A DNA stretch of 64,000 nucleotides, from positions 33,582,731-33,646,730 of the forward strand of contig OZ020618.1 of NCBI GenBank assembly GCA_963971575.1. The letters run 5' to 3'. The DNA comes from Liopterus haemorrhoidalis. Its lineage: Eukaryota; Arthropoda; Insecta; Coleoptera; Dytiscidae. The position numbers and the translations under genes are program-made. Of this stretch, positions 22,738 to 32,779 are shown piece by piece (the stretch's first letter is position 1; the number at the start of each line of letters is the position of its first letter). A model generated the notes under the pieces. The model was not told the DNA's origin and did no database searches. It saw only the letters and a list, made by a program, of their open reading frames with translations.

Positions 22738-22967
22738 TTTCACTACACTATCAAACTTCTGACGTCGTTCCAACTTCTTTCTGTCCTTTATTTATACGTT
22801 ACTTTACACTATAAACTTAACAATTTAACGTGGCTGATAAAAGTTTGGTTATAATAACCAATTTATAAACATTGTTGAATTATGCTAGTTTAAATTTAAT
22901 TGTAGTAACCATAGTAAAAAATTCGTAATGTTAGGGCTGCGAAGAAAAGTATAATGTAGAACAGACT
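22738..22967. mobile_element. PIF/Harbinger-type MITE, 230 bp, TAA duplication
   Basis: Terminal repeats of 24 bp agree at 23 positions: left begins AGGCTGTTCTACATTATACT, right ends AGTATAATGTAGAACAGACT. TAA flanks it at 22735-22737 and 22968-22970. The 3-bp TWA duplication is typical of PIF/Harbinger. No coding sequence. Confidence 0.75.
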
Positions 22968-22970
22968 TAA

Positions 22971-24905
22971 CTTGATTTATTTATATCCGACTCATACTCC
23001 GACCCAGCAGTGGTGAAAAGCAGGGGCGAGAGGGGCACAGGCCCAGGGCGCCAACTGTGAGGGGCGCCAAACCGCTCAATTACACTCTCAGTGGCGTACC
23101 GCGTACAGAAATTAATGTTAATTATTTGTTTATTTACATAACTGAATCTAAAGACGTATAGATTTATTCAGTACAGCTATCATTTGGACTTCCGCAAAAT
23201 ATTTAAAAGATTATTTTCATCTATGTGCCTATTTTTGTATATAAATAATAAAAAAAGTTTTCAGAAATAGTGTTTCGAAAATATAATTTAACGTAAAAAT
23301 GATCTTTCAGCAATACATGTTATTTATTGGTAATATTGCTAATATTTTTAACAGCTTTTATAAAAATATATTTGGATAAATATCGTTAATACACATCTAC
23401 CAACGTTCTTATTATTATTCTTTTCTTAGTTTCGTGTGAAACTAGATTTTGAAATCTAGTGACTTTTAATGACCGAATGGGAAAATTGCTCATAAATCTA
23501 TATTTTTATCAAAGTATGTCAACAAGTTTACATCCCAAAATGCAACCATAATTTATAATAATACGAAACTAAAAGCGTGAAATTTAAAAATTTGTTATGT
23601 AAATCGCTATAACTGTGATTTACATGACAGGGTAATGAAATAATGATAAAACTACAAATTTATTATTCATTGTTATTAAATAAGCACAATGAATATTACT
23701 CAACGAAATACACATTGTGTTTATATTATTTGTTTTTTATAGAACTTCAACAAACATCGTATAATGATAAAATGTGCTGAATAATATTACTTATTCAACG
23801 AACGGTATGACTGACATTGATTTTTCATCACCATATACTTCACCGGATATGTGTGTATTTATATTTACATAAATAAATGTACATATATTTTAAAAATGTT
23901 ATTTATTAATCGTCTGCTCGATATAAAAATAGATTTTGTGTAAAAAATAAATTGTAAACAATGATAAAAGTGGTAGATGACAGAAAAGTGTTGTTGATGA
24001 AACCCAGATGCCTTTTTTAGATGTAATTAATTTTTTTTTTCAATTTTGGAATATTCATGTTGCATTTTATAAATTTCAGTTTAATTTACTTTGATAAAGT
24101 AATGCACTTAAAAAATAAATCGCATTTCAAAGTAGAAAGTTGCACAATGTATTTTGAGAACCACTGGTCGAAACAAAAATTCTTTCGCTTGTTGACATTC
24201 TCTTATAAAATGCCAATTGTTGTTTAATTTAACCAACCTCGCAGCTATTATACTTCTCTAGATAACAGTGGTGGACATTCTGTATATGGATATACTTACA
24301 TAAGAAGTTATAGATCAAAGGTTCGGAATTCGAATCCCGGTCAAGAATGGTTGATTTTACACTGTTTTCACCTAATCTTCATATGTATTTATCACTACCA
24401 TCATGAGAATTGTAGATCTGGACCTTCACTTGTAAGTATGATAGAAAACAGCATTATTGCTCTGTTATTACTGTGACGCTTTTATGGACTAAAAATACTA
24501 AATCTATTAATACATAGATACTAAATATTATATACATATAACCAGACGAAATTCCAACTGACGACAACTTGTTTTCTAGCTGTACCTACTTATCTACATA
24601 TCTATCTTATAGAATTATATAGCTTATAATATCTCTTCAGCTTATAATATCTAAAATAAATTAAATTATTTGATAATATTGTTTATAATGCTTACTCATT
24701 AAAAAAGAAAAAAAATTGCTGCAAAAACAAGCAGGCCATTAAAAATTAGCATACGACGCTTTCTAACGATAACACGTTTTCATTAATTAAAAATTATACG
24801 AATATTTAAAAATATTTTTTTATATTAAAATTCTACTTGCTTGATATTTATTTACATTTTATAATTTAGAGGTTATGAGTGCAAATTTTATCATCTGGTC
24901 TAAGA
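22971..24905. other. No gene; remnant of the 43972-45275 hAT family
   Basis: CAGTGGCGTACCGCG at 23089 looks like a hAT left end. The block at 23443-23500 (ACTAGATTTTGAAATCTAGT and what follows) also occurs at 44359-44410 inside the complete hAT element. No right end is found. At 24318-24335 TTCGAATCCCGGTC resembles a pol III B box, without a convincing A box. Confidence 0.4.
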
Positions 24906-25148
24906 TAGCGATTCTCAACCGGGGTGTCGCGGCCCATTGGGGGGCCGTGAAAGCTTCGTCGGGGGGCCGCAGTCATACAAGATCGAAACATGAAAATATA
25001 ATAGAAATGCGCTCAATCTTACAAGACATAAATTTTATCCATATTTATAAATATCTTGCATAAAAATATACCTTTCATAATATAAATATAATATATATTG
25101 TATTATTATTATATCTAATATACGTATTTTGGCAAGTAATTTAAACTA

Positions 25149-25317
25149 CAAGCTATTCCAAAGTTTAAGCGGAACTAAATGGAATTTAAGTTGTCACTTG
25201 CTAACTTTGTAATGAGTAAAGCGGGCTTATGCTAAACAAAATGATCAAAAGCTTCATTCAATCGATAAAAAATACTAGATTTGAAAATATAGTTCCGCTA
25301 AAACCAAAGAAACAGAC
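25149..25317. mobile_element. mariner-type MITE inside hAT family E
   Basis: The inverted ends contain AAGCGGAACTAAAT and ATAGTTCCGCTAAAACC, flanked by TA (25147-25148, 25318-25319). It occupies the same place as 18626-18773 in the sister hAT copy. Confidence 0.6.
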
Positions 25318-25603
25318 TAGAAGTAAACTATATCAAGGTCAAATAAAGTATGTGTCGGTTGATTCGTTTCTAAGACAATAGTTCGCGTTGGAAATACTTC
25401 AAGTACTTTCTAGTAGGTACGACTTGAAAGTGCATTGTTTTTTATTATAATTTTTCTTATTATGCTCCGAGCTACAGATAGCTGAAGAGTAAGGATGTGA
25501 AAGTGTTCAAATCAAAATGGAAGGCACTTTGAATACTCTAAATAAAAATACTTTACTTTGAAGTCCTCATAGGGAATATAATCGTCATACAAATATAGAA
25601 AAC

Positions 25604-26130
25604 CAGTGGCGAAAGGAAACCTCCGCTAGACTTGCCCTCCCATAAAAAAAATATTTAAAAAAAAATGTAAACCAAAAAAAAAAAATTTTTAAATATTTAG
25701 ATAAATCTTCAAAAATACATCAAATTATGTTCTATACAAATTTTTGTCCAAGGCTTGCTTTACTAGTTAGGAATTAATTATCATGACCATGGAAACGTTA
25801 TAAGTATGAAAAAATTGAGACTTGGAAAAATTTTAAATAATTTTACAAAAAAATTTCAAAATTTTTCGTTTTATCAAAAAACGTCTCAAATAAAAGTTAT
25901 TAGTTATTGCATTTATAGTAACTTTTGTTCAATAAATTTTTTCGAAATATTTTTCTGTTGCTAAATATTCGCAAAAATATTAAAATCGACACGAGTAAAC
26001 TCCCATTTCTAGTCAACCGATTTTCATAAAAAACAATAGGGTTCTTCCCATTTAATAGGAGAATTTTTTAGTACCAGAACGAACTCTTTAAGTTAAACCG
26101 TTTTTGAGTTATCGTGTATACACACAGACA

Positions 26131-26165
<35 letters not shown>

Positions 26166-26298
26166 GGACGGCACTTCGAAAATAGGTTTTTTGGATTCCC
26201 TGGACCATGAAACGTGGTCATCCGTCAAAATCTCGACATCGAAAATTTTCGCGATTCCAATACTTGCCCCTTATATATTAAGGTCGGGCAAGTAAAAA
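25604..26298 (-). mobile_element. Family C HINE-like element with a family B interior (chimera)
   Basis: Outer parts are family C: CAGTGGCGAAAGGAAACCTCC at the 3' side (25604), the subterminal pair ACTTGCCC (25630-25637) and GGGCAAGT (26286-26293), and a (CA)n run at 26121-26162. Between about 25775 and 26020 the sequence is instead family B: CATGACCATGGAAACGTTA, then the CTCAAATAAAAGTTATTAG and AGTCAACCGATTTT blocks. In other family C copies this place holds unrelated sequence. No target duplication is seen. The sister hAT copy at about 18955-19010 shows the corresponding site without the insert. Confidence 0.65.
26121..26162. repeat. (CA)n microsatellite of family C
   Basis: ACACACAGACAGACACACAC-type run, the internal microsatellite of the family C element. 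Confidence 0.9.
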
Positions 26299-26945
26299 TT
26301 GTCAACCGTAAAAGATATTAAAACAATGTTTAAGTAAAAGTTGTTTCTTTTCAAAAGCTTTATCCAAAGATACCAAATATGGCATACATTCCCATTTAAA
26401 AATACGAAATTGTTCTTGATATCCTGTACTTCCGATTTATTTCGTAATATTTAAATTTTTTTGAATAAATTTTGGTTACCAAAATTTTTAACGCAACTTG
26501 CTCACACGTCCCCTTTCGAGAAAAATTGTGTTCCCGCTATCTTGATACACCATACATATATAGGGTCGGCCGCAGACAATATTTACATAATTTCGGGGGG
26601 TCCCATGCCAGAAAAGGTTGAGAAACAGTGTTCTAAAATATACCTTTATACATATTCCTAAGGCAACTAAAATAGTTTTTTAATGAACATATATTATTTG
26701 CTATACATAGAACAGGAGTAAAATTCAGTTTTTTAAACAAAAATCATTCTTGTTTTGAACTTGTTAATTTATGGTAATTTAGAATTATTAAAATATTAAT
26801 CATTATCACTATTATCATTGCTTATATCGCTATGAACGTTGAAAATTAACTAACAAATAAGTATTATATATTATGTGTGTAACAACCCCTAAAATTTAGA
26901 AACAATAGGATTATAAAATTAGAAAATATCCTTAATGGTTTTTAA

Positions 26946-27599
26946 GGGTACATTCGATTTGAGGCTCCGAGCGTTCCGAGCATGCTCTGTACACTCAAAC
27001 GTGTTCGATTTGACGCTCGGAGTACACTCAATTGCATTCGTTTTGCGATCGAGCGAGCATTTAGAGTGCGCTCTATGTGTTCGGGGTTTTAAGACCAAGC
27101 ATATGGAGTATGACGTAAAAAAGTGGGGGAACGGCGGGAAAGAAATGAAAGTTTAAAATTAAATTATAAATAAAATAAAAATAATAGCCTTAGACAAATA
27201 ACAATAGACAAATAATATTGTTATTTGTCTATGGCTACAGAGTACGGCCATTTTATGTATTTGTGACGTTCTGTAATCAGCAAAAAAATTATTAAAATAC
27301 ACCGTGCATAAAATTAAAATGGAAAAAATTCATTAAATTAATTCATTAATTATTATTTAATTTTTAATTAATTTTATTTCTTCATCATTGAAAAAAATCA
27401 AGGAAAAACCGAGGTATATTATTTTGATTCATGACTGACGTGAACTAATCTGACAGTAAAAACGCCGCCTAAAATTGTAGGGTTAGATTTTATGAACATT
27501 ACGTCACAAGAACGTTCGCTCCGTTCGTGCTCTATTCATGACGTCACCATCAACTGTTCGCTCAGCGCTCGCTCTACTCTGTACAACTCGAATGCACCC
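26946..27599. mobile_element. PIF/Harbinger-type MITE, 654 bp
   Basis: The left end is GGGTACATTCGA and the right end is TCGAATGCACCC, flanked by TAA on both sides (26943-26945, 27600-27602). GGG-starting ends with a 3-bp TAA duplication fit PIF/Harbinger. Both subterminal regions repeat CGCTC/GAGCG words in opposite orientation. A 15-bp inverted pair (27191-27205 and 27217-27231) lies near the middle. The 73-codon frame at 26935-27156 reads through these repeats and is not a transposase. Confidence 0.75.
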
Positions 27600-27602
27600 T
27601 AA

Positions 27603-28501
27603 GAAACTTCAGTTGAACTAGTGTTATATCTATTCAGTTTAAATTTAAAATTCCCTTAATACCTCTTATATTCTGTTAACAGCAACTAGTCTTAGGATTA
27701 CTGCCATAAACCCATATTTGCTTTGTGAAGCTTCTCAACAAGAGTGGCCATTTAATTTTGGAAATACTATACATATGTATGTATTTGTTTGTCGGAGGAC
27801 TTGTGTTGGCCGAGTTTCATATCTAAAGTACGCGTTTCTAATAATAATAGGTTCCCAAACAGAAATACAGAAAGGGAAAGTTCTCTGTAGACCGTCTCTA
27901 CAGTATCTATGAAAGCCACGTGATCAGCGTGAATTTCTCTGGCGTTGCGACTTTTAATAATATCTGTTTGCTGATAAGAATATAAGAGCTTTAACGAACC
28001 ACACAATAACCTATCATAAGTGTCAAAATATCGATTGGTATGAGTCATAACCTTATGAAGGAAACTTAAACTAACCGTAAGATATGTAGCATAGGGGTCT
28101 TTCTGCCGCTTCCCTCAACCACCACCAACAGTGCTAGGGTTTCCCAGCTTGTTTATTTATACAATAAGGGCTGAATTCGATTATTCTGTAGACACCCTTG
28201 TTATTGTGTCCTTGTGTCCTTTCGTCTGTCTCGCCGTCTACGACCTCAATAGATATTTTTTTAGTCCTCGAGTTACATCATTTTTAAATTCAGCTAGATT
28301 ACTTGTCATTTCTACTCATCATTTGGTGGGTGATACAGCAGAAATTACAATAACATTAGCTAGTAATCTAAAGGAAGAGGAATTCCTGTTTGATAAAGAA
28401 ATGTTGAATTTTGATATGCACCATAGGAATTAAATCACAGTATATGCCATCGTTGATCGAAACATGCTGACTAGTATAATTTATTATTCGCTCTTTTTTA
28501 C
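27603..28501. other. No identified gene
   Basis: Frames at 27718-27912, 27767-28048 (opposite strand) and 28131-28433 (100 codons) are open, but I recognise no domain, motif or codon signature. They are probably chance, with no element ends nearby. Confidence 0.35.
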
Positions 28502-28552
28502 TTTTTAGGGATTTGTAGGTATGACCAAAAAACCCTTATTCCGTCATTTTGT

Positions 28553-28553
28553 C

Positions 28554-28593
<40 letters not shown>

Positions 28594-28619
28594 GTCTGTC
28601 TGTCTGTCTGTCTGTCTGT
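28553..28619. repeat. (GTCT)n microsatellite of family A
   Basis: About 16 units of GTCT with one variant. The internal tract occurs at the same place in the copies at 48865-48924 and 56395-56412. Confidence 0.92.
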
Positions 28620-29104
28620 TCGGTAAAAATTGTAGCCAAACGGCTGAACCTAGGGAGTTGAAATTTGGCATGCTTATAAAACTCTTTGACCCGCACATAG
28701 GAAAAATACTAAAACATCTAAAAAACGTATCCCCCTAAAAATATAAACAAATATGTGCTCATAGAAAAAAAAAATTTTTTTTTTATAATTCTGAGTAGGG
28801 TATCAAATAAAAGCCCTTGGTACGTGGATTAACGATCAGATTTTTATTTTTGCAAAATAAATTATTTTGAAACGATTTTGCCAAAATTGTGCAAAAAAAA
28901 TTTTTGTCCCACACCCTGTAGCCCAAATGGTTTAAACTAAAAATCTGAAAAAATTCTAAGTAATATACATTGATGTGAACCGGAATAGTACAACAGGAAT
29001 TTTTGATCAGATTACGTTTTTGGAAAAAAACGCATGTTTTGCGATTTTTTGCTAATAATGTACACAAGTTATAACTTTGTAACACGCTACAATGGAACGT
29101 GTAT

Positions 29105-29176
29105 GCTGGTGTAGTGGTTTTGAGGATGACGTTTCACCCAAGTAGCTCGATCCGAAAGTGGTCGAACCCTGCGAGA
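29105..29176 (+). other. tRNA-like pol III module inside family A
   Basis: GCTGGTGTAGTGGTTTTGAGG resembles a tRNA D-arm/A box, and GTGGTCGAACCCTGCGAG about 45 bp later resembles a T-arm/B box. The matching place in the copy at 47804-48977 holds a clearer version (48305-48395, opposite strand). It is not a functional tRNA gene: the acceptor and anticodon stems are not credible. Confidence 0.5.
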
Positions 29177-29585
29177 AGAGACAATATTATTTTTTGTTTT
29201 TTTTTTAATTTTTATATTGTTTAAATTATTTTTCAAAATTCTAGTTATATTTCAAAATTCTAGTTATATTTCTAACCAGTGGAAATTGTTTAAATTATAA
29301 TTTAATTCTGTTTCAATGTACACGAAATCAGAGGGCGGAACTTATAACAACCAATGGAAGCCATAGGCGCAATTTTTAAAATTCTTATTGAACCTTGCTA
29401 TATAAAAAAAAAAAAAAATACTGCACATATTTAGAAACCTAAATCATGGTATTAGGCGTTCGAATTAAAAGTAACAAAAAAAAAAATTTTAATATAAAAT
29501 TTGTTTTGGCATCCTAAATAATCATCAATCACTTACTAAATACCTGCAAAACCCTGAAATGTGTGAAAATTCACACTTCACATCA

Positions 29586-30031
29586 ATTTTTTAATGGTTT
29601 AGTCTTCAATATTTATTAAATTAATTCTGTTATTGAGCAATTGTCAATTGATTATTGACTATTGCGGTTTGATTATTCTATTTTTTAATATCATTAAAAA
29701 TAATATAAATAATGTTGCTGCAGCAATACTATATTCTTCCATTTTTACCTCGTTTTACTGGACAATTCTGACATACCGTTGATTAACATAACCGCACACG
29801 TTTTTGTGTGATATTCCGCTTCGAAATTATGCCTAAATATATGCATTCTTCAAATAAACGGCACCACCAAACAAATCGTTTCGTATCTATGTTATTGTTA
29901 TACCTAAATTGTTTTTTAGTTATTGCGTTAACTCTGTTATTTTCGTACGATTGACCTATATATGACCATAGAGTGCCTTAGATGCATAATTTCGTAGATG
30001 TTTTGCAGCCATTGTTTATGTGTGTGTATAC
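29586..30031. other. No recognisable feature
   Basis: AT-rich sequence between a family A copy and a hAT element. Contains a short TTGTCAATTGATTATTGACT word. Confidence 0.4.
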
Positions 30032-31035
30032 CAGTGGCCGCTCGTGGAAACCTCTAATGGTGGTGCTGCAACCAGAAGTATAATTGAGATTTTCGTTTGA
30101 GAAAGTAATTATTATGAAGATAGACATAACATTTTTTAACTACATACACGTTTACAAATAAAATGATATAAAATATAGAAATATTAAATTTTATGATTTA
30201 ATATGTATTAGTCAAGTATGTAGAAAAAAACTAACTTTTAATGTGTTGTACAGAACATGCGACATCCTGCGTTCTTATTTGTTGTATCCATCTTCTGTTT
30301 TTGAAATTCTTTAAAAATTAACTTAATTTTAAAAGAATTTAAATTACATGCATGCACACAACACTATAAAACCAGTGGCGAAGGGAGACCTCCGCTAGAC
30401 TTGCCCTCCCATAAAAAATTAATAAAAAAAATACATATTTTTTTTTTAAATTTAAAAAAATATGTAGGTAAATCTTCAAAAATACATCAAATTATGTCCT
30501 ATACAATTTTTTGTCCAAGGCTTGGTTTACTAGTTACGAATTTTTTAAAATTTTTGTTTAATAACTTCCGTTTCCGGTTTCGGATTTTAATAAAAAACAA
30601 TAGGGTTCTTCCCAATTATTAAGAGAATTTTTTAGTACCAGAACGAACTCTTTAAGTTGAACCGTTTTTGAGTCATCGTGTATACACACAGCCACACAGA
30701 CACACACATACGGACGGCATTTCGAAAATAGGTTTTTTGGATTCCCTGGACCATGAAACGTGGTCATCCGTCAAAATCTCGACATCGAAAATATTAAAAT
30801 ACAAAAATAGCTGTAGTCAAACGTACACTTCGCAAGCTTTTAACTGCAAACGTGTGCAGCTTCGGTAGAAGCTATACCTCCTGTATTCCGCAGTTACCCC
30901 CACTCAGTGCCATTCGCCACAATACAATAAGCGATTGGTGCTGCCAAAGAACGCACCTCATCAAGTCACTATATATCATAACTTGTAGACGAACTATTCG
31001 TTTTACTTACAACACTTATGCATCGGCCGCCACTG
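30032..31035. mobile_element. hAT-type element, about 1 kb, with nested family C
   Basis: The left end is CAGTGGCCGCTCGTGG and the right end is GCATCGGCCGCCACTG, inverted. The flanks GTGTATAC (30024-30031) and GTATATAC (31036-31043) match at 7 of 8 positions. A truncated family C copy is nested at 30373-30795. No transposase is recognisable. Confidence 0.75.
30373..30795 (-). mobile_element. Family C HINE-like element, 5'-truncated
   Basis: It begins with the family C 3' side, CAGTGGCGAAGGGAGACCTC, then ACTTGCCC, and continues through the TTCCGTTTCCGGTTTCGG and ACGAACTCTTTAAGTTGA blocks and a short (CA)n tract. It stops at ACATCGAAAATATT before the 5' terminus seen at 26298 and 60996. The frame at 30668-30868 is shared with 26104-26295 through DNA homology only. 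Confidence 0.65.
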
Positions 31036-31043
31036 GTATATAC

Positions 31044-31732
31044 ATGCATGTGGGGCATGCCTGTATTAAGAATTTAAACATTCCAAAAATAATTAATTTC
31101 TAACTATAAAAGGCTATTTTGTAAAAGAATTTTTGTAATCATGTTTTAATTAAACCGTTATCAAATTCTATAATTGTAACTCGTCATCAGTGCATCCTTA
31201 TCAGAGCATTTAGTCAGCAGTCACTGTCGGGTAACCAGAGATGTAGCCTTTGTGGCGCCAGCAGTATCAACAACACGCACCATCATGTTAGTTGATGGAA
31301 CTTAATGATCTTGCAAATAATGTATACCTCGTCATTTCCTTTGTGTCGTCATTACCCTGACAAGTGCTAATATGTGAAAATAGATCTATACTGGTTTTTG
31401 GTAAAATTAAAACAGTTTTACTCGAGTTGCTCACCTATAAACTGTAAACAAAAGTTGAAGAAAAGAACTCTAAAATGTACATGGGCGTTCCTGTACGCCC
31501 TATATGAGTATGTAGCTTTTTCCACTTTATTAATTACTAGCAGAGATACCTGGTGTTGCCCGGGAAAAAAATAAAGTTTCTTAAACGGTATTTACATTCA
31601 AAAAAGTTTAAAAAAACTTATTTCATGGAATGTAATTTAAGAGCGTTTAATTTGTCAAAATAGTTATATGTAGGGTTTTAATAATGGCCATACGCTGAAT
31701 ACGATCTGTCAGCTAGTAGGTATGCGTGCAAA
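31044..31732. other. No gene; possible dispersed-repeat end
   Basis: ACTAGCAGAGATACCTGGTG near 31537 followed by TTGCCCGGG resembles the ACTAGC...CCCGG ends of dispersed repeats I have seen in arthropod DNA. No partner end is found. Confidence 0.35.
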
Positions 31733-32294
31733 GCCGCAGTCAGAGCTCTTTAAATTAAAAGGTTGTAGACTGTGCTTTTTTAACTGTAAGTTATGTTTCT
31801 ATGCATTCTTTTTAACGTTCCATGTACCGTTCATATATGTTATAAATTAGTACGTTACAAATAGCCCTCCATCTGTGAATTTTGAAACCAACTATTTAGC
31901 TTCGTAAAATATTTTATATGTATTATCGTTCTTATAATTCTGCTGTCTTAGATTTTAACTACCTAGTTACCTAAATTGATCATATTTACTGTCCGTCTTT
32001 GTAATTTTGAGCAAGATTTGTAAATGATGACATTAAGTTAGGTTATTTAAAGGTATTCGATAACTACGGTGTCACTGATAGAATGCGATAGCCAATGTGT
32101 TTATATGTCTGTCTCATTAAAACATCTCACTAGCTATAAGTTTAGAAAATTATGCACAATCCACAACAAACAGCGTATTAAATTTGGAGGTCTGAACGGT
32201 TTCACGTCTTATCATATGACAAACTTTCTGGTGACAGTGAACAGTCCATAAGCTACAGTGCATAAGCTATTGATTTAAGAACTCTGAATGCGGC
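31733..32294. mobile_element. Family D MITE copy 2
   Basis: The left end is GCCGCAGTCAGAGCTCTTTA and the right end is TTTAAGAACTCTGAATGCGGC-like, inverted. The interior at about 32093-32260 aligns with 15485-15650 (GTGTTTATATGT, CATATGACAA and similar anchors). It lacks the (AT)n run of copy 1. The 60-codon frame at 32069-32251 is incidental. No target duplication was identified. Confidence 0.62.
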
Positions 32295-32485
32295 TTATCA
32301 TGTATAGCTGACAGCCCAACACTCATTCCCACACTCATGCCGCAGAAGACAAACGTAAATACTTTGCCCTTTATGTATTAGATTTATTTATCCGTCTTAA
32401 TTTGCAACGGATTTCTTCTTTCAAAAATGAAACCTCAAGAGTAGGTTCCAAATTGTAGCAAAATATAGGCTAATCTAAAGGCGGA

Positions 32486-32779
32486 GATGATAGATCAGCT
32501 AGCCGAAGATCTAACAAGAATGGTATATAGGACAAATGGAAAGACCTGACAATTAACAGATCAAGATGGAGGACCAAAAGTCAACCTGACTGACAATGCC
32601 CAAAGCAGAAGAAGGACACGTGATGAGGAGAAGAGAGGATAATGATGAAAAGAGTATGGGAAGGAAAATTGAACCCTCGTCGGCCAATGGGTAGACCTCC
32701 CAATAGGTGGAGGGATCAACTAACCGAAGTTCTAACAAGATTCAAGGAAGAACCTTACACAACAGATTGTAATAGATAA
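32486..32779 (+). pseudogene. Two adjacent LINE ORF2 C-terminal fragments
   Basis: From 32642 the frame reads MMKRVWEGKLNPRRPMGRPP, then NRWRDQLTEVLTRFKEEP, stopping at 32777-32779. The GRPxxRWRD motif is typical of the extreme C-terminus of RTE-like or related LINE ORF2 proteins. Just upstream, in another frame, GHVMRRREDND (32615-32647) is the usual preceding motif, so a frameshift separates them. At about 32487-32528 a second copy of the end reads MIDQLAEDLTRMVY, parallel to WRDQLTEVLTRF. Both are broken relics; no reverse transcriptase domain is left. Confidence 0.7.

Larger units (their letters stand above)
24906..26630. mobile_element. hAT family E element, 1725 bp, carrying nested elements
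   Basis: The left end is TAGCGATTCTCAACCGGGG and the right end is AAAAGGTTGAGAAACAGTG: the CAGTG-TTCTCAACC type of hAT terminus. The flanks GTCTAAGA (24898-24905) and TTCTAAAA (26631-26638) agree at 6 of 8 positions. Inside are a mariner-type MITE (25149-25317) and a family C element (25604-26298). No transposase frame is left. A shorter relative is at 18617-19322, and a possible decayed end (TTGAGAAATACTGATCTA) is near 52795-52812. Confidence 0.7.
28502..29585 (+). mobile_element. Family A HINE-like element, full copy
   Basis: It starts with TTTTTAGGGATTTGTAGGTAT. The subterminal repeat at 28507-28522 is inverted at 29541-29555 (TACCTGCAAAACCCT). A (GTCT)n run fills 28553-28619. Just beyond the second subterminal repeat is the hairpin GTGTGAAAATTCACAC (29561-29576). 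A tRNA-like module sits at 29105-29176. The opposite-strand frame 28783-29085 resembles a frame at 48399-48611 only because both lie in the same repeat; I see no protein family in it. The architecture is that of a HINE (Helentron-dependent) element; the transposase is not present. Confidence 0.68.

Noticed and set aside
24300..24345. TTCGAATCCCGGTC as a tRNA or SINE B box
   Set aside because: No A box at the expected distance and no cloverleaf stems; one short match is not enough.
26104..26295. Shared peptide GFLDSLDHETWSSVKISTSK in two places (also 30668-30868)
   Set aside because: Both are family C copies; the frame runs through the CA microsatellite and has no start in common or conserved ends.
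28131..28433. 100-codon frame as a gene
   Set aside because: No recognised domain, no splice or start evidence, and length within the chance range for 64 kb in six frames.
28783..29085. 100-codon minus-strand frame with similarity to the frame at 48399-48611
   Set aside because: Both lie in family A copies; the shared peptide follows from DNA homology, and lesions fall in both without regard to codon position.
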